NCBI GenBank assembly: GCA_022478985.1
Contig: JAKSZP010014958.1
Span: 1-64,000 of the forward strand
DNA: 64,000 bases
Direction: 5' to 3'
Source: Massospora cicadina
Lineage: Eukaryota; Entomophthoromycota; Entomophthoromycetes; Entomophthorales; Entomophthoraceae
Shown here: in pieces, positions 36,801 through 47,973 of the stretch
Numbering within the stretch: the stretch's first letter is position 1
How the letters are laid out: each line of letters starts with the position of its first letter
The notes under the pieces: generated by a model
Database searches by the model: none
What the model was told of the DNA's origin: nothing
The model's input: only the letters and a program-made list of their open reading frames with translations
Translations under genes and position numbers: made by a program

Positions 36801-37420
36801 TTCAATGGTAAAATAGGCGGAAGACTAAGGGGTACCAAGGGTTGCAATCGAACTGCAGCCACAAGCTTTGGTGAGGGTATCCAACAATGGAAACTTGCCC
36901 TTCTTCTGGCCATTAGAGAATGAAAATATATTAGACTCAAGGTGAATTTTAACATGTTGTTGAAGTCACCAACCCACCACACAAAAGTACCAAAAACACC
37001 AAATTTGGCATTGCGGAGAATTGATTGAAAAAGCTAAAATGGTAAACCAAGAAAGGAGCGGGCATCGTACTTTGTATGAGAGCTGTAAGGCCAAAAAAAC
37101 GACCTTTACTGTAGGGCTCAGTCCAGGTCAAGATCCAGCTGGTGAGCTAACTCTACGCTCATAAAATTACCTGCTGCTATAGTGTATCAAGGACTCAAAA
37201 GACACCTGGTGTGATTTTAAACTATTTTCATTGGTAATATAGAGTAGCTGGAGTTCTCTTTATTGGCTGCTAAGGTTGAGTCCGCAGATAAGGAAGAGAT
37301 TGCAACAGGATTGGGGGAAAACACAAGGTTTGTGACAGGGATAGATGCTTCATAAGTCAGAATGCCAAAATATACTAACATGGGCGTGAGAGCTGTGGCG
37401 ACTTTGAAATCTATTTGGAT
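33820..37420 (-). pseudogene. Ty3 pol of E1 with chromodomain-type tail
   Basis: Minus strand, right to left. Protease remnant near 37130-37190 reads YTIAAGNFMSVELAHQLDL, where Asp-Ser/Thr-Gly is expected, so the active site is lost. RT: DGSLRPCMDYG near 36540, PKNAPATFQRMIDSVL near 36310, active site Tyr-Ile-Asn-Asp (36238-36249), GLLVKPSKCEFY near 36150. RNase H: FAYFSRKFSPTKQS near 35710 and a THWKYLLQGAQQELTV block near 35620. Integrase: zinc region near 35060-35100 (WISDCVTCALAKS), core with VSVDFIVELPSSNGF near 34940. Tail at 34019-34372 gives GNGAFWLKLPPHWKQHPVFH, then VSQLTPFKK, followed by a chromodomain-like segment. Frames shift often. The lineage resembles fungal chromoviruses. 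Confidence 0.85.
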
Positions 37421-37639
37421 ACTGATTTGGGGCTGCGATTTGACACCAAAGCCTCCTCAGAAGCTCCTAGCATGAAAATCTCATTTTGGAGGGTGATCTG
37501 AGTAGCTCTGGATACAAAGGGATATTTTTACCATAGTAGAAATTCTTCACAACTTTAAATATTTGAAAGTAAATGACCACTGCTATTCTCATCTCAAAGT
37601 GAAGGGTGGAAATGATTAAGAATAATGGACGGTTGATTA

Positions 37640-38981
37640 TGTCAGGAAGACAGCAAGTTAAATTTAGACTGACCGGCCAATATGAGTGCTTAAGCACCAA
37701 ATGACAAGCCTGAATGTCAGCGGTACTGCTGCTTGAGCGACTATTATGAGAATGAGAGTGAAAATCGCCACTGAGCGCCTATGAGCCATATTTTTGTGTA
37801 AGAAACTAGTGACAAGCCTAGCAAACACAGCCCCAGGGCCCATGAGCTTTTAAAATGGGTGTGTCAGAATGGGTGTTTTAAATTTCATAATAAAGTTGGG
37901 TCCAGAAAACTGTATTAATGGAAGTTTAAAACTAAGAATCAACATTCAAGTTCCTCAGTGTGTTTTGACTAATTAAATAGATGATTGGATTTAGGGAATA
38001 GAAAATAAAGGCTCCGAATTGGGGCCCTCAAAATTTGACCTAAACTGGTGAAATTTGAGTGAGAGGGTATGAGAATGAACCTAATTTGAATTGACATTAA
38101 TAGAGTTAATGATGGTCCAAGTCGCTGCCATTTTGGCCACAAATGCCCATATTGTCGTTTTACCATTTTTTGATGGCTAGCATGATGGCGTATCGCCTGA
38201 TGGCCAACAGGAACCTCCCAAGGCCACCCCACATAGAGGTGGTCCCAAAAGGTGGGAACAGATCAGGATACCCAACCTACCTGCACACAATCACATTGGC
38301 ATCCGTTCAGCCAAATGAGATTCTTTAAGTAATGATCCTGATATTATAGGGGAGGGTTCCGAGTTGACAACAACTTTTCAACAATGACCCAACGCCATCT
38401 GTGAATTTTGCCACAGATCAGACATCAAGCATTCTCTTTTTAGTAGGTACAAGCCCATCAGGCATTATTTACAAAGTTTTGAAGGCAGATTTCAAATCAA
38501 AAACAACGTTTTCAATGACCCAATGCCATTGGTGAGTTTTGCTGGGAATTCGATCCTGAACACATTTATTTTGGAAAGTACACGCCCCTCTGGCTCTGTT
38601 CCCAATGGCTTTAAAGCTGTTTTCAAACCAACACCATCATTTCTTAGTGTCTCAATGCCACTGGCAAGTGTGACTGAGGATTTGACCCCTGATACTCCAA
38701 TACCTGAATGTGCGCGCACATTGGGCCTCGTTGCCATGAGTGTAGGTTTTAAGATACATAAGCACAAGTTTCTTCAATTTTGCAGTACTAATCTGGCAGA
38801 AGAAATTGTGGGAACAGGCGGGGAAATCTTCATAGGGATAGATGAGACCCAACGCTTGTCTACCACATGGGAGAAATCACCCTGCGTGATGAGAGGGACA
38901 GCTGCCCTCTTAGGACCCTTCTTAGTGGGGAATGAGATTACTGCCAAATCTAGGCAGAGAGGTCAATCTCTCAGACTTACA
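37640..38981 (-). repeat. 5' LTR of E1
   Basis: Partner of 32476-33813, 4 bp longer overall. It carries the same roughly 130-bp internal units (near 38446 and 38578). Its conserved box is mutated (CGCTTGT-N7-ATGGGAG near 38853). The dinucleotide ends TG...CA and the TAGCT duplication on its right side fix the boundary. Confidence 0.9.
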
Positions 38982-38986
38982 TAGCT

Positions 38987-40361
38987 GCTTTGGGATACTC
39001 CATAGGAGGGATTGGAACAAAAATGGAGGTTAGGGTGCGGATCCTCGCGTGAACTGAGATAAATGAGACCACAGGATTCTGACATCCTACTGGAGGATGG
39101 CTTCAACAATTGGGTTGAATTCCCAGAGATTTCTTACAGATATGCCCAGTTGGCTACGGAGGGAGCTATTGTTACTATCATGAATTGTATTGCCCAGCCA
39201 ATGTAAGGCCTGAAGGGCCACAGAGTTAACACCATAGTGAGTTTAACAATGAAAATTTAAAATTAAACTTAATTGGGAACTTGGGAAGATTATTAATGAA
39301 TAGTAAATTTTAGAAGATTGATCATCAATTTCCTCAGTGTATTACAATTGCTTATATAGAGGGTCGATTTGGGGTATAACTTATAAAAGCATGGGATTGG
39401 GGCCCTTAAGATTAGAACCTAACCTGTTGAAAAATCTGGGAAGGAGAAAAATGAATTAAATCTGAACTGACTTTAAAGGAGTTGGCGGCGGGCTGAGTCA
39501 CTATTGGTTCGACCTTGGACGCCAGACTCTTGGTTTCACTGTGTTTCCAATGGTTAGCATGACAGCATATCACCTGATGGGCAACAGGAATCTCCCAAGG
39601 CCACCCCCCATAGGGGCAGTCCCAAATGGTCGGAAATGGGTTCAGGATTCCCAACCTGCCCGCACCTGGTTGCTTTGGCATCTGTTCATCCAAGTGGGAT
39701 GCATCAAACAACAAGCCTAATTTTTGTGGGGAGGGTTTTGAGCTATTGGCAACATTCAACAATGGAGGTAAAACCATCAGTCTCTGTCCCCATTTTTTGG
39801 GGGGAGTTTCATATCAGCAACAACATTGCCCAATGGCCTGATGCCATTGGCAATTTTGACTGAGGATTAATCACTGAACACATTCTGATTAAGAGGTACA
39901 CACCCATTGGGCTTTGTCCTCAAGGGTTTTGAAGCAGGTTTTAACTTACAACATTTCTCAATGGTCTGATGCCATTGGCGAGTTTTACCAGGGATTTGAC
40001 ACTTGATTTCACATTCCCTGATTACGAAAACCTGTCAGGCTTCGTTCCTGAGGGCTTGTGGTTTTTGGACCTTGATTTTGAGAACTTGTTACCAATGACT
40101 GCATAAGAACATTTTAGCCCATGGGGTGGCGGTTTTCAATTATTTTGGTTTAAATTCCCTCAATTTGCCCTATTGAATTGCAGAAGGAAATGTGAAGACG
40201 GGGGGAATCTTCAGAGAAAGGGCTGTTACCCAGCGCTCATCTACCACATGGGTTAAATCACCCTGTGAGACGAGAGGGACAGCTTCCCTCTTTAGACCAT
40301 TTTCGTGGGGAATGGGAACTCTGCCCAGTCTAAGCAGATGGGACGCTCCTCTAGACTCACA
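38987..40361 (-). repeat. 3' LTR of E2, inner piece
   Basis: Continues the LTR interrupted by E1: CTTTGGGATACTCCATAGGAG here matches CTTTGGGATACTATATAGGAG at 45079. It includes GGCCACCCCCCATAGGGG, roughly 130-bp units near 39893 and the conserved box near 40232-40252. It ends GACTCACA, followed by the purine tract of E2 (TAGGAAAG on the minus strand). Confidence 0.88.
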
Positions 40362-43300
40362 TTAACTTTCCTAATGGCAAAGGAGGGGCGCCACCACTGG
40401 GGAACTGTGTGAGAGCCACATTTTTGTGGGCCTTGGGAAACTTAACCGCCATTAAAGTAGTGATTTTCAGGGGTTTACTGGGAGCTTCAGGGTGGGAGGC
40501 GTAAAAACCTTACCAGCTCCAACCAGATTGTGCAATCTTTGGCCCTAACCCAACTGTTCTTGTAGGCTGGATAGCCCTTCCAAGTGATGAGATATTTAAC
40601 TGACCATTGAGATCTACGGGTTGCTAAAATGTCCTCCACTTCAGCCTCCTCTGCACCCTTGATCACTATCAGCTCATGATCTGAGGGGATTGCCCCTTGA
40701 ACGGGTACAGCTGAGATACATGGAAGGCTGGATGTTGCTTCTAGTAAGGTGTCAAATTCAACCTGAAAGCGCCATTACCCAAATCTTCCTCCACCAAGTG
40801 GGGGCCCAAATGCTTACTTTTAAACTTCTGAGAAGGTACCTGCATCCTCAGATGATGTGTATCAAGAGTGACATATGAACCCACCACAATTTCATGTGCC
40901 AGGAGCTGCTTTCAATATGTAAACTGTTTGTAGCTACTTATAGCCTTAGTAAAATGCTCCTGACCAAGGACTTGGTGGACCGAATGTGCTCAACATGATC
41001 TGCAGCAGCTGAACCTCTGGGCGCAGGAACGGACTGACTGAAATTGAGGGGTTGTACCCCAAGGTTGCTTCATACAGGGAAAACCCCATGGAGGTATGCG
41101 TTCCATTACTATAGGCAAACTGAGCAAGGATAAGATCATTATCCCAGGTATCCTGTGCATCTGCAGCATAGCTGCGCAAGTACTGTTCCAGGATCTGATT
41201 AACCCGCTCAGTTTATCCATTGGACTGGGAATGATATGCTGTGGAATGACATGGCATAATTTTCAAGCTTGAAAGAAGCTCAATCCAGAAACGCGCCATA
41301 AACTGGGATCCACACTCGCTGACAATCTCCTGTGGGAGACCAAGCATAGAAAACACATGGCGCACAAAAAGTCAGGAAGTCTCCTCAGAAGTAATAGCGG
41401 AAGAGCAGGGAATGAATAGAGAGAATTTTGTAAAGCAATTGACAACCACCATCCCCGCTGTGAACCCATTAGAACAGGGAGTTTAACGATAAAATCCACT
41501 GACACTGATGTCCTGGACCCTCTGCCTATTGTAAGGGGTGAAGGAGACCATTACTTACTGACTGGTCTGACTTGGCCCACGTGCAAGTTACACAGTATGT
41601 GATCCAGGCGGAACATCCTTTGACAAGTCAGCCCAATTATAGGTACAATTAATTAAGTCAATACACTTCTTATTTCCAGGATGACTGACTGTGGGGGGTT
41701 CATGATGAGCCTTAAACTTCAGCTCAAAGAAGGGGGAGCCCAAACCCAAGACCAAAGATGTATGAGGCCCTTAGCCAAAGAATATATGGAATGTTTTGAA
41801 TCTGGAAGGGACAACTGCTCCAGAAGGTCCACACCTTCTGAACAGGCCATTTGGGATGCAGACCCATGAAATAAGAGGCGCGTCAGGAGCTAAATCAACT
41901 GTTGAGACTACAGGAGGTACGATGGATAAGATTTTAATGGAATTAATTACCGTGACCAGATCCGCCTCATTAGAGTCAGAGAGTAATGTTCAGGGTTACT
42001 AATTAGGAAGTATTTAAATACAATTAACGCCCCAGTAACAAACCCATACTCGAAGTTAAAACTACACAAATCCTGGTAGGTTTGAGCCTGCCTATGTGCC
42101 AGCTTCTGTGGCTTGAAAAATTAAAGGAGGGCTTGGTGATCCTTGCACATTGTTAAATAATGATGAGCGCCTTTTAAGAGATACTGCCAATGGGTCAAGG
42201 CCCATGCTACAGCTGCCAACTCTTTATCATATATGGTAAAAATTTGTTCAGTGGGAGAGAACTTGTGAGAAAAATTTGACTGGATGTTTCAACCCATCAT
42301 GCTCCTAAAGCAAGACAGTCCCTACCACAACAGATGAGGCATCAAAAGCTACGATGTAGGGTTTAGAGGTCCACATGTTTTAAGATGGGGGTGACGAGAA
42401 CACTTCTTTGATCGAATCAAATGCCTTCTGGCACTCAGGCGTCCAACAAAAGGGAACATTCTGACCATCTAGTACTAAAAAAAGGGAACATTCTTACCCG
42501 TGAGTTGATGAAGTGTGGAAGATAACTGGGATAGGGCCGGGGAGAATTTCTTTAGGAAAATGATAGTGGCCAAAAGGCTTCTTAATTGCTTTTGGGTCGT
42601 TAGAGTTGGCTATTCGCAGATGGCGTCCAACTTGTTGGAGGGAATGGCGTACCCACCCTTTAAGATGTTATTGCTCAAGAAAGTGAACTCCTCACTGGAA
42701 AACTCACATTTTGTGGGCTTGACAAACAGGCCTGCCTTGTGTAAGGCAGCCACTACTGCTTCCAAGTCCTTTGCATGTTATTCAGGAGTTGGGGAGTGTA
42801 CCAAGATATCGTTTATATTCAAATGTGTAGGTGAATTGGAGGTCACCCAGCAAACTATCAATCATTCTCTGGAATGTGGCTGGCGCATATTTTAGCCCAA
42901 AAAGCATCACTCAAAATTGGAAGATGCCCCTTTTCGTTTAGATAGTGGTAAGCCATTACTGGCCTTCCATCACCTAAATCTGATTAAAACATTAACAAGA
43001 TCTAGTTTGGAGAACACATGCGACTTGGCAATTTCTTTGACAATTGTCTTCTCCAATGGCAATATAAAGGGGTCATGGACTATAATCTTATTTAGATGAT
43101 CATAATCCATGCAGAGATAAAGGAAACCATTGTCTTTTGTTCGCAAAGATAATGGGAAAAGCAACTGTGGACGTTTCTTTGAACAACCACTTTTTTAAGC
43201 ATGCCATACAACCATGCATTGAGAGCAGCCTCCTCCTCCGCTGTATGCATGTACAAAGGGCAGTTAATATTCACGACGTGTACCATCTTCCTAAACCCCA

Positions 43301-43800
43301 AGTTAAATTTTATATGTGGGGGAGGCGGTCCGCCTTCTTAGAATTGAAAATACTTTGATATCCCATCAATGCTTCTGGGAAATCTGATGGGAGGCCCGCA
43401 GGAAAACATAGGAAGTAATCAAACTATGACCCTGAGTTTTTGTAAGTCTATTCAGTTGAGGGAACTTTCCTTATGTCTGGCCATTAAAAATAATAACATA
43501 TTAGACTCAAGGTGTATTTTAACATGCTACTGACACCACCAACCCACCCCCAAAATTACTGAAAACACCAGGTTTGGAATTGTGGAGAACCAGTTGCAGA
43601 AGCTAAACTGGTGAACCTAGAAAGGTACTGGCGTCATACTATGTACAAGGGCTGGGATGCTGAAGAAGCAACCATACCTTAAAACCAAATCCAGATTGAG
43701 ATCCAGCTGGTGGGACATCTCTAAGCTCATAAAATTACCCGCTTATCTAGTGTCCACCAAGGCTTAAAGGACACATTTGAGCTCTGATAGTAATTTTGAT
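40362..43800 (-). pseudogene. Ty3 pol of E2
   Basis: Same arrangement as E1 and clearly a sister copy. Protease near 43725-43775 reads ALVDT-Arg-stop-AGNFMSLEM, so Asp-Thr is kept but the following Gly is Arg. RT 43350-42500 carries the RMIDSLLGDLQFT block near 42860 and an active site that reads Ile-Asn-Asp after a frame change. RNase H traces lie at 42420-42090. The integrase core is at 41505-40950 (MSVDFIVKLP at its start, VMERIPPWGFPCMK-type block near 41080). The tail near 40800-40440 ends with an AVKFPKAHKNVAL block, followed by the purine tract. Many stops. Confidence 0.8.
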
Positions 43801-44833
43801 TGGTAATAAAAAATGGGTTGAGTTCTGTTTATTAAAATATTAGGTTTTTTTCCTCTGACACTGAAGAGATAAATAGCAAATCAGGGGGAAGATTGCTCAT
43901 TTTCAGGAGCAAATTGGGAAGAGAAAGGGGTTGGGAACCAGCTTCTTCAATCTGGGCTTTTAGTGACTCATTGACAGGTGAACCAGGATGTGTTACCTTG
44001 GGCGCAGAGGCAGCAGCTGATCCAAGAACCAAACTGATACTGATTTAACAACAAGTCAAAGGTCCAAGATCTTGTCAAGCAACCCAAACATAAAGTTTCC
44101 TATCTGAGGGTGGGGATGGTGGCGGAGAGAAGCATTAATGGAAGTTACAGCCTTGCACATTTGATCCACTGTCCCCATAAGGGTGGGCCAAACTTCGTGG
44201 TGAGTGGAGGCAGAATTTAATGCAGATATGAAGATTCTTTCGGATCATATCACTAGAAAGCTCAAGCTTTGGGGCTTACTCATGGAAGGCTTCGACTAAG
44301 GAGGCCATGATAGGAGCTTTGGCGATAAGAGAAAATAATTGAAATAATTATTCTGAACGTGGCACAGGGGTTTCAAAGCTGCTGATATGGATGTGACAAG
44401 TGAGATATGACCTGCGCAAATAGCAGAACACAGAAGTCCTCATACCCACCAACGGACTTTTCCTTTAACTTCATCCAAAAGGACAATTCCTTGCTAGGCG
44501 TTGAACAATGAATCAGCATTATTCAGGGCAACAGAAGATTGTATTTTCATCTCATCAAGGGCTTCAAGGACCTGATTAGCAATATCTCAGAAAGGGACAC
44601 CTGGATTTCCTACTTAAGAATGAACTGAGAGAAGAGTATCAGCCAATGGGGCCATGCTACCATGGAGGTATTCCTCCAAAGAATTTTTAACGTTGCTCAC
44701 AAAATTGGTGACTGCCAAACAAATAGAAGGAGAAAAACTACTTAATGCACGTTCATTTGGTAAAGGGTAACTACTGTGGCGCCCATCTCTACGAGGAGGG
44801 CGAAAATGGCTGGAAACAATGGAAAGTTTATTA
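43801..44833 (-). pseudogene. gag region of E2
   Basis: About 1 kb between protease and 5' LTR, largely deleted in E1. Minus-strand pieces: VLGSAAASAPKVTHPGSPV and EEAGSQPLSLPNLLLKMSN (43832-44032), EVWPTLMGTVDQMCKAVTSI near 44170, and LPNERALSSFSPSICLAVTN near 44740. No CCHC knuckle is seen. The 5' LTR follows directly at 44834. Assigned by position; the sequence family is not recognised. Confidence 0.55.
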
Positions 44834-46458
44834 TGTCATGGAGATGGCATATTAAGTTTAGACTGCCCTGCCAGTTGGGATGCAAAAGCACCCAAAAGGC
44901 AAGCCAGAATGCCAGAGGCATTGCTGCTCAAACGACGTTATATTGCAAGGGAGATGTGTTACAAGTGAGCGCCAGTGTGTTGCAAGCGTAAAAAGGACCT
45001 AACAATGAACCAGGTGGCAGCAACTCCAGATCCAGTGGGCCTTTCTGCAGGGAGTTGAACGATTGGATTAGCTTCTTTGGGATACTATATAGGAGGGTTT
45101 GAAGCAAAAACAGAAGAAAGGGGGCAGATTCTTCATGTGAAGTGGAGATAGATGAGCTCACAAGATTCTGACATCCTGTTGCCGGATGGCTTCAACAAAT
45201 AGGTTAAATTCTAGAAGTTTCTTACATGATATGCCCAGTAAGCTACGGAGGGAACTATTGTTACTATCATAACTGGTATTTCCCATCCAATGTAAGGCCT
45301 GATGGGCCACAGAGTTAGCACCATAGGAAGTTTGACAAGGAAAATCTAAATTGAAATCAAAAATTTGGAACTTGGGGAGTTTTTATAAGTAGTAAATTTA
45401 AGAAAATTGACCATCAAAATCCTCAGTGTGTTATGACTGCTTAAATATATGGTCGATTTGGGGAATAACTTATAGAAGCATGGGATTGGGGCCCTCAATA
45501 TTTGACCTCACCCGGTGAACTTTAGAGGGAGGGTAAAAAATGAATTCAATCTGAACCAACTTCGAAGGACTCAGGGGTGAACTGAGTCACTGTCAGTTTG
45601 ACCTCAGATACCCAACTCCCAGCTTCACTGCATTTTCAATGGTTATCTTAATAGCATCTTGCCTGAAAGGCAATGGTGATCTTCCAAGGACACCCCACGT
45701 AGGGGAGGTCCCAAATGGTCAGAAATGGGTTTATGATTCCAAATCCACCTGCATTCAGTCGCTTTGGCATCTGTTTGGCCAAATGGGATGCATCAAACAA
45801 CAAGCCTGATTTTTATAGAAAGGGTAGCAGGTTATCAGCAACATTTTACAAAGGAGGTACATACCCATTGGGATTTGTCCTTAATGTTTTTGAGGGGAGT
45901 TCCAAAATTGGCAACAACTTTGCCCAATGGCCTGATGCCATTGGCAATTTTGACTGAAAATTTGTCACTGGACACATTCTGATTAAAAGGTACATGACCG
46001 TTGGGCTTTGTCCCTGAGATTTAAAAGCAGATTTCAAACTGACAACATTTCCCAATGACCTTATACCATTAGTGAATTTTGCTTAGAGTTTGGCACTTTT
46101 TTCACATTCCCTGAGTGTGTGAACCTGTTGGGCTTTGTTCATGAGGGTTTACAGCTTTTGGGCCTTAATTTCAAGAGCTCATTGCCACCAACTTCATGAG
46201 AACACATTAGTTCGTGGGGATAGTGGGTTCCAATTGTTTTAGCGCAAATTTTTTCATTTTGCTTTACTAATTTGGCAGAGGTGAATGCAGGGACAGGGGA
46301 AGAAATCTTCAGAGGGAGGGCTGTTACCCAGCGCTCATCTACCACATGGGTGAGATCACCCTGTGAGATGAGAGAGACAGCTGCCCTATTTAGACCCTTT
46401 TTGGGGGATTGGGAACACTGCCAAGTATAAGCAGAGGAGACACTCCCTTAGACTTACA
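44834..46458 (-). repeat. 5' LTR of E2
   Basis: At 1625 bp the longest LTR copy and the reference for the split 3' LTR. Internal units of about 130 bp start at 45856 (GGTACATAC), 45990 (GGTACATGA) and 46118 (GTGTGAACC), each followed by a TTGGG(A/C)TTTGT box. The conserved CGCTCAT-N7-ATGGG box lies near 46332. It ends GACTTACA, followed by AGTTG. Confidence 0.9.
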
Positions 46459-46723
46459 AGTTGATTCAATAGTTTAAATGAGCTTTTTAAGCAGTGGGTG
46501 ATTTTAGGATTCAATAGGTCCAATTGGTTTTGGGTAAATGATTAGTAGTTTTTGGGTGATTCAATAAGTATAATTGCACCTAAACTTATCAATGGTCATC
46601 TAATAATTTATATAAACTAATATAAATAATATTATTTATTAGTGGTTGGCTTACCTCAAATAAACAATACTATATGTACAGTTTATCACAAAAAGATGCT
46701 GAGTAAAATGGGCTATCAACATA

Positions 46724-47147
46724 ATTAAAGCTAAAGATAATTTTATAAAAAAAAGTATACCTTTTACCTTAAGGTAAAAAGCTAAAGAGCATGTATATTT
46801 TTAGACAGATATCTTTAAAAACCTTCTCTAAAATTTTAACTGCTGTAATGCTGTGATATCATTAATGTATTTATCACATAACTATAAAGGATTACAACTG
46901 GGCTAGTTAGATTATTAATTGATTGTTTGGATGGAGTATATTGAAACTGAGAGCAACAGCAGGCAGATAGCTGATAGAGATAGATTCAATAATCTTTTTG
47001 AATTAATTTAAATTAGTCAGCATTTAGATGAAATTGATTAAGAAACCATCCTATAAACAAAATAATGTTTATATGTATATTTGTGTCATAATCCCTTTAA
47101 ACAAATAAACTAAAACTAACCAGACATTTTACTAAGATTTCATGAAT
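46724..47147 (+). repeat. Direct repeat R1 (uninterrupted copy)
   Basis: Matches 58398-60212 once two insertions are removed from the latter. Shared runs include TTATCACATAACTATAAAGG, AGATAGCTGATAGAGATAGA and TTAAATTAGTCAGCATTT. R1 contains ACCTTAAGGTAAAAAGC, the empty site of the MITE, and ATATCTTTAAAAACC, the empty site of the solo LTR. Before the fold-back insertion R1 and R2 lay about 757 bp apart as a partial tandem duplication. No coding content. Confidence 0.85.
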
Positions 47148-47476
47148 AAGGAGGACTAGCACAAGGTAGATCTTCTTATCTTTTGCTCATAGAAACTTAA
47201 ATAAAAGTTATATAATATGTAAATATGGTATATAGGACTATAATTGGAATCGATATATCAATTTGGCTGAGCAGTTTGAAATTATTTGTTTAGTTCAATA
47301 GGGTAAATAATTTCATGTAAGAGGTTGATAGGTATTTTTTAATTTGATTGGCCCAATTATGTACTTAAATTAACAATGACCATCTATAGTACTTAATTTT
47401 ATCTATTTGGCAGATTTTGCTTGGCAATCTCATACTAAATTAACACTTTCACTGATTTGAAAAAAATCATTCGTTT
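47148..47476. other. AT-rich spacer between R1 and the fold-back element
   Basis: About 330 bp, AT-rich, no gene. It carries one stretch near 47362-47400 (GATTGGCCCAATTATGT and CCATCTATAGTACTT) resembling the repeated motif in the fold-back arms. Confidence 0.45.
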
Positions 47477-47973
47477 TTAACCAACTTTGAAAAAGGAGAA
47501 GGTTATCAATTCAACATGTATGTATGTTTTTTCTTTTTTTCTATGTTTGTTCGCGCATAACTCTAAAAATAATGGACCAATTTGGATAATCATCTTCTTC
47601 AAAAATAGAGGATTCTTTAACTTAGGTCCCATTTTACTTTTGTAAGTATTGGTCAAGTATCTGCCCATTAATTTAGTAAGTATAACAAAATGGGCTCAGA
47701 AGTGATGGATACTTGTGGAACTAATTGACTCCGGATAAACTTAATTTTGGCATTGGTGAAGCAATAGCTTCAAATCAACTTTTTATTTATACAAAGGCTT
47801 TCTCTAGAATAATCAGCTCTAACTCTTCTCTCTCACAAATATCACTTTTTATAGCAGAAGTGATTTGAACAAGTATTGAGAGAGCAACCAACTGCTATAA
47901 TGCACTGCAATTATATAGAGCAGTGAACAAAGGCTAACCACCCAAGTGTAGGGAAGTCTATCCACCCGTCTGT

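Larger units (their letters stand above)
32476..38981 (-). mobile_element. Ty3/Gypsy element E1, complete, nested in the 3' LTR of E2
   Basis: LTRs 32476-33813 (1338 bp) and 37640-38981 (1342 bp) begin TGTCAGGAAGACAG and end GACTTACA. The perfect 5-bp target duplication is TAGCT (32471-32475 and 38982-38986). Removing E1 and one TAGCT restores an LTR that aligns through the junction with E2's intact LTR near 45070. The internal region is only 3.8 kb and lacks most of gag compared with E2. A purine tract (AAAAGGGAAGGG on the minus strand) abuts the 3' LTR. Confidence 0.92.
32245..46458 (-). mobile_element. Ty3/Gypsy element E2, complete, long LTRs, minus strand, host of E1
   Basis: 3' LTR in two pieces (32245-32475 and 38987-40361, about 1.6 kb together), internal region 40362-44833 (4.47 kb), 5' LTR 44834-46458 (1625 bp). 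LTRs begin TGTCA and end GACTTACA or GACTCACA on the plus strand. The flanking target duplication is AGCTG (32240-32244) against AGTTG (46459-46463), one transition apart. Internal order on the minus strand is gag, protease, RT, RNase H, integrase, chromodomain-like tail. Element E1 is inserted in the 3' LTR. LTRs make up more than 40% of the element, unusually high for Ty3. Confidence 0.9.

Noticed and set aside
38523..38984. 153-codon plus-strand open frame
   Set aside because: It lies inside the 5' LTR of E1 and spans the ~130-bp tandem units; partner LTRs do not keep the same frame, so it is taken as chance.
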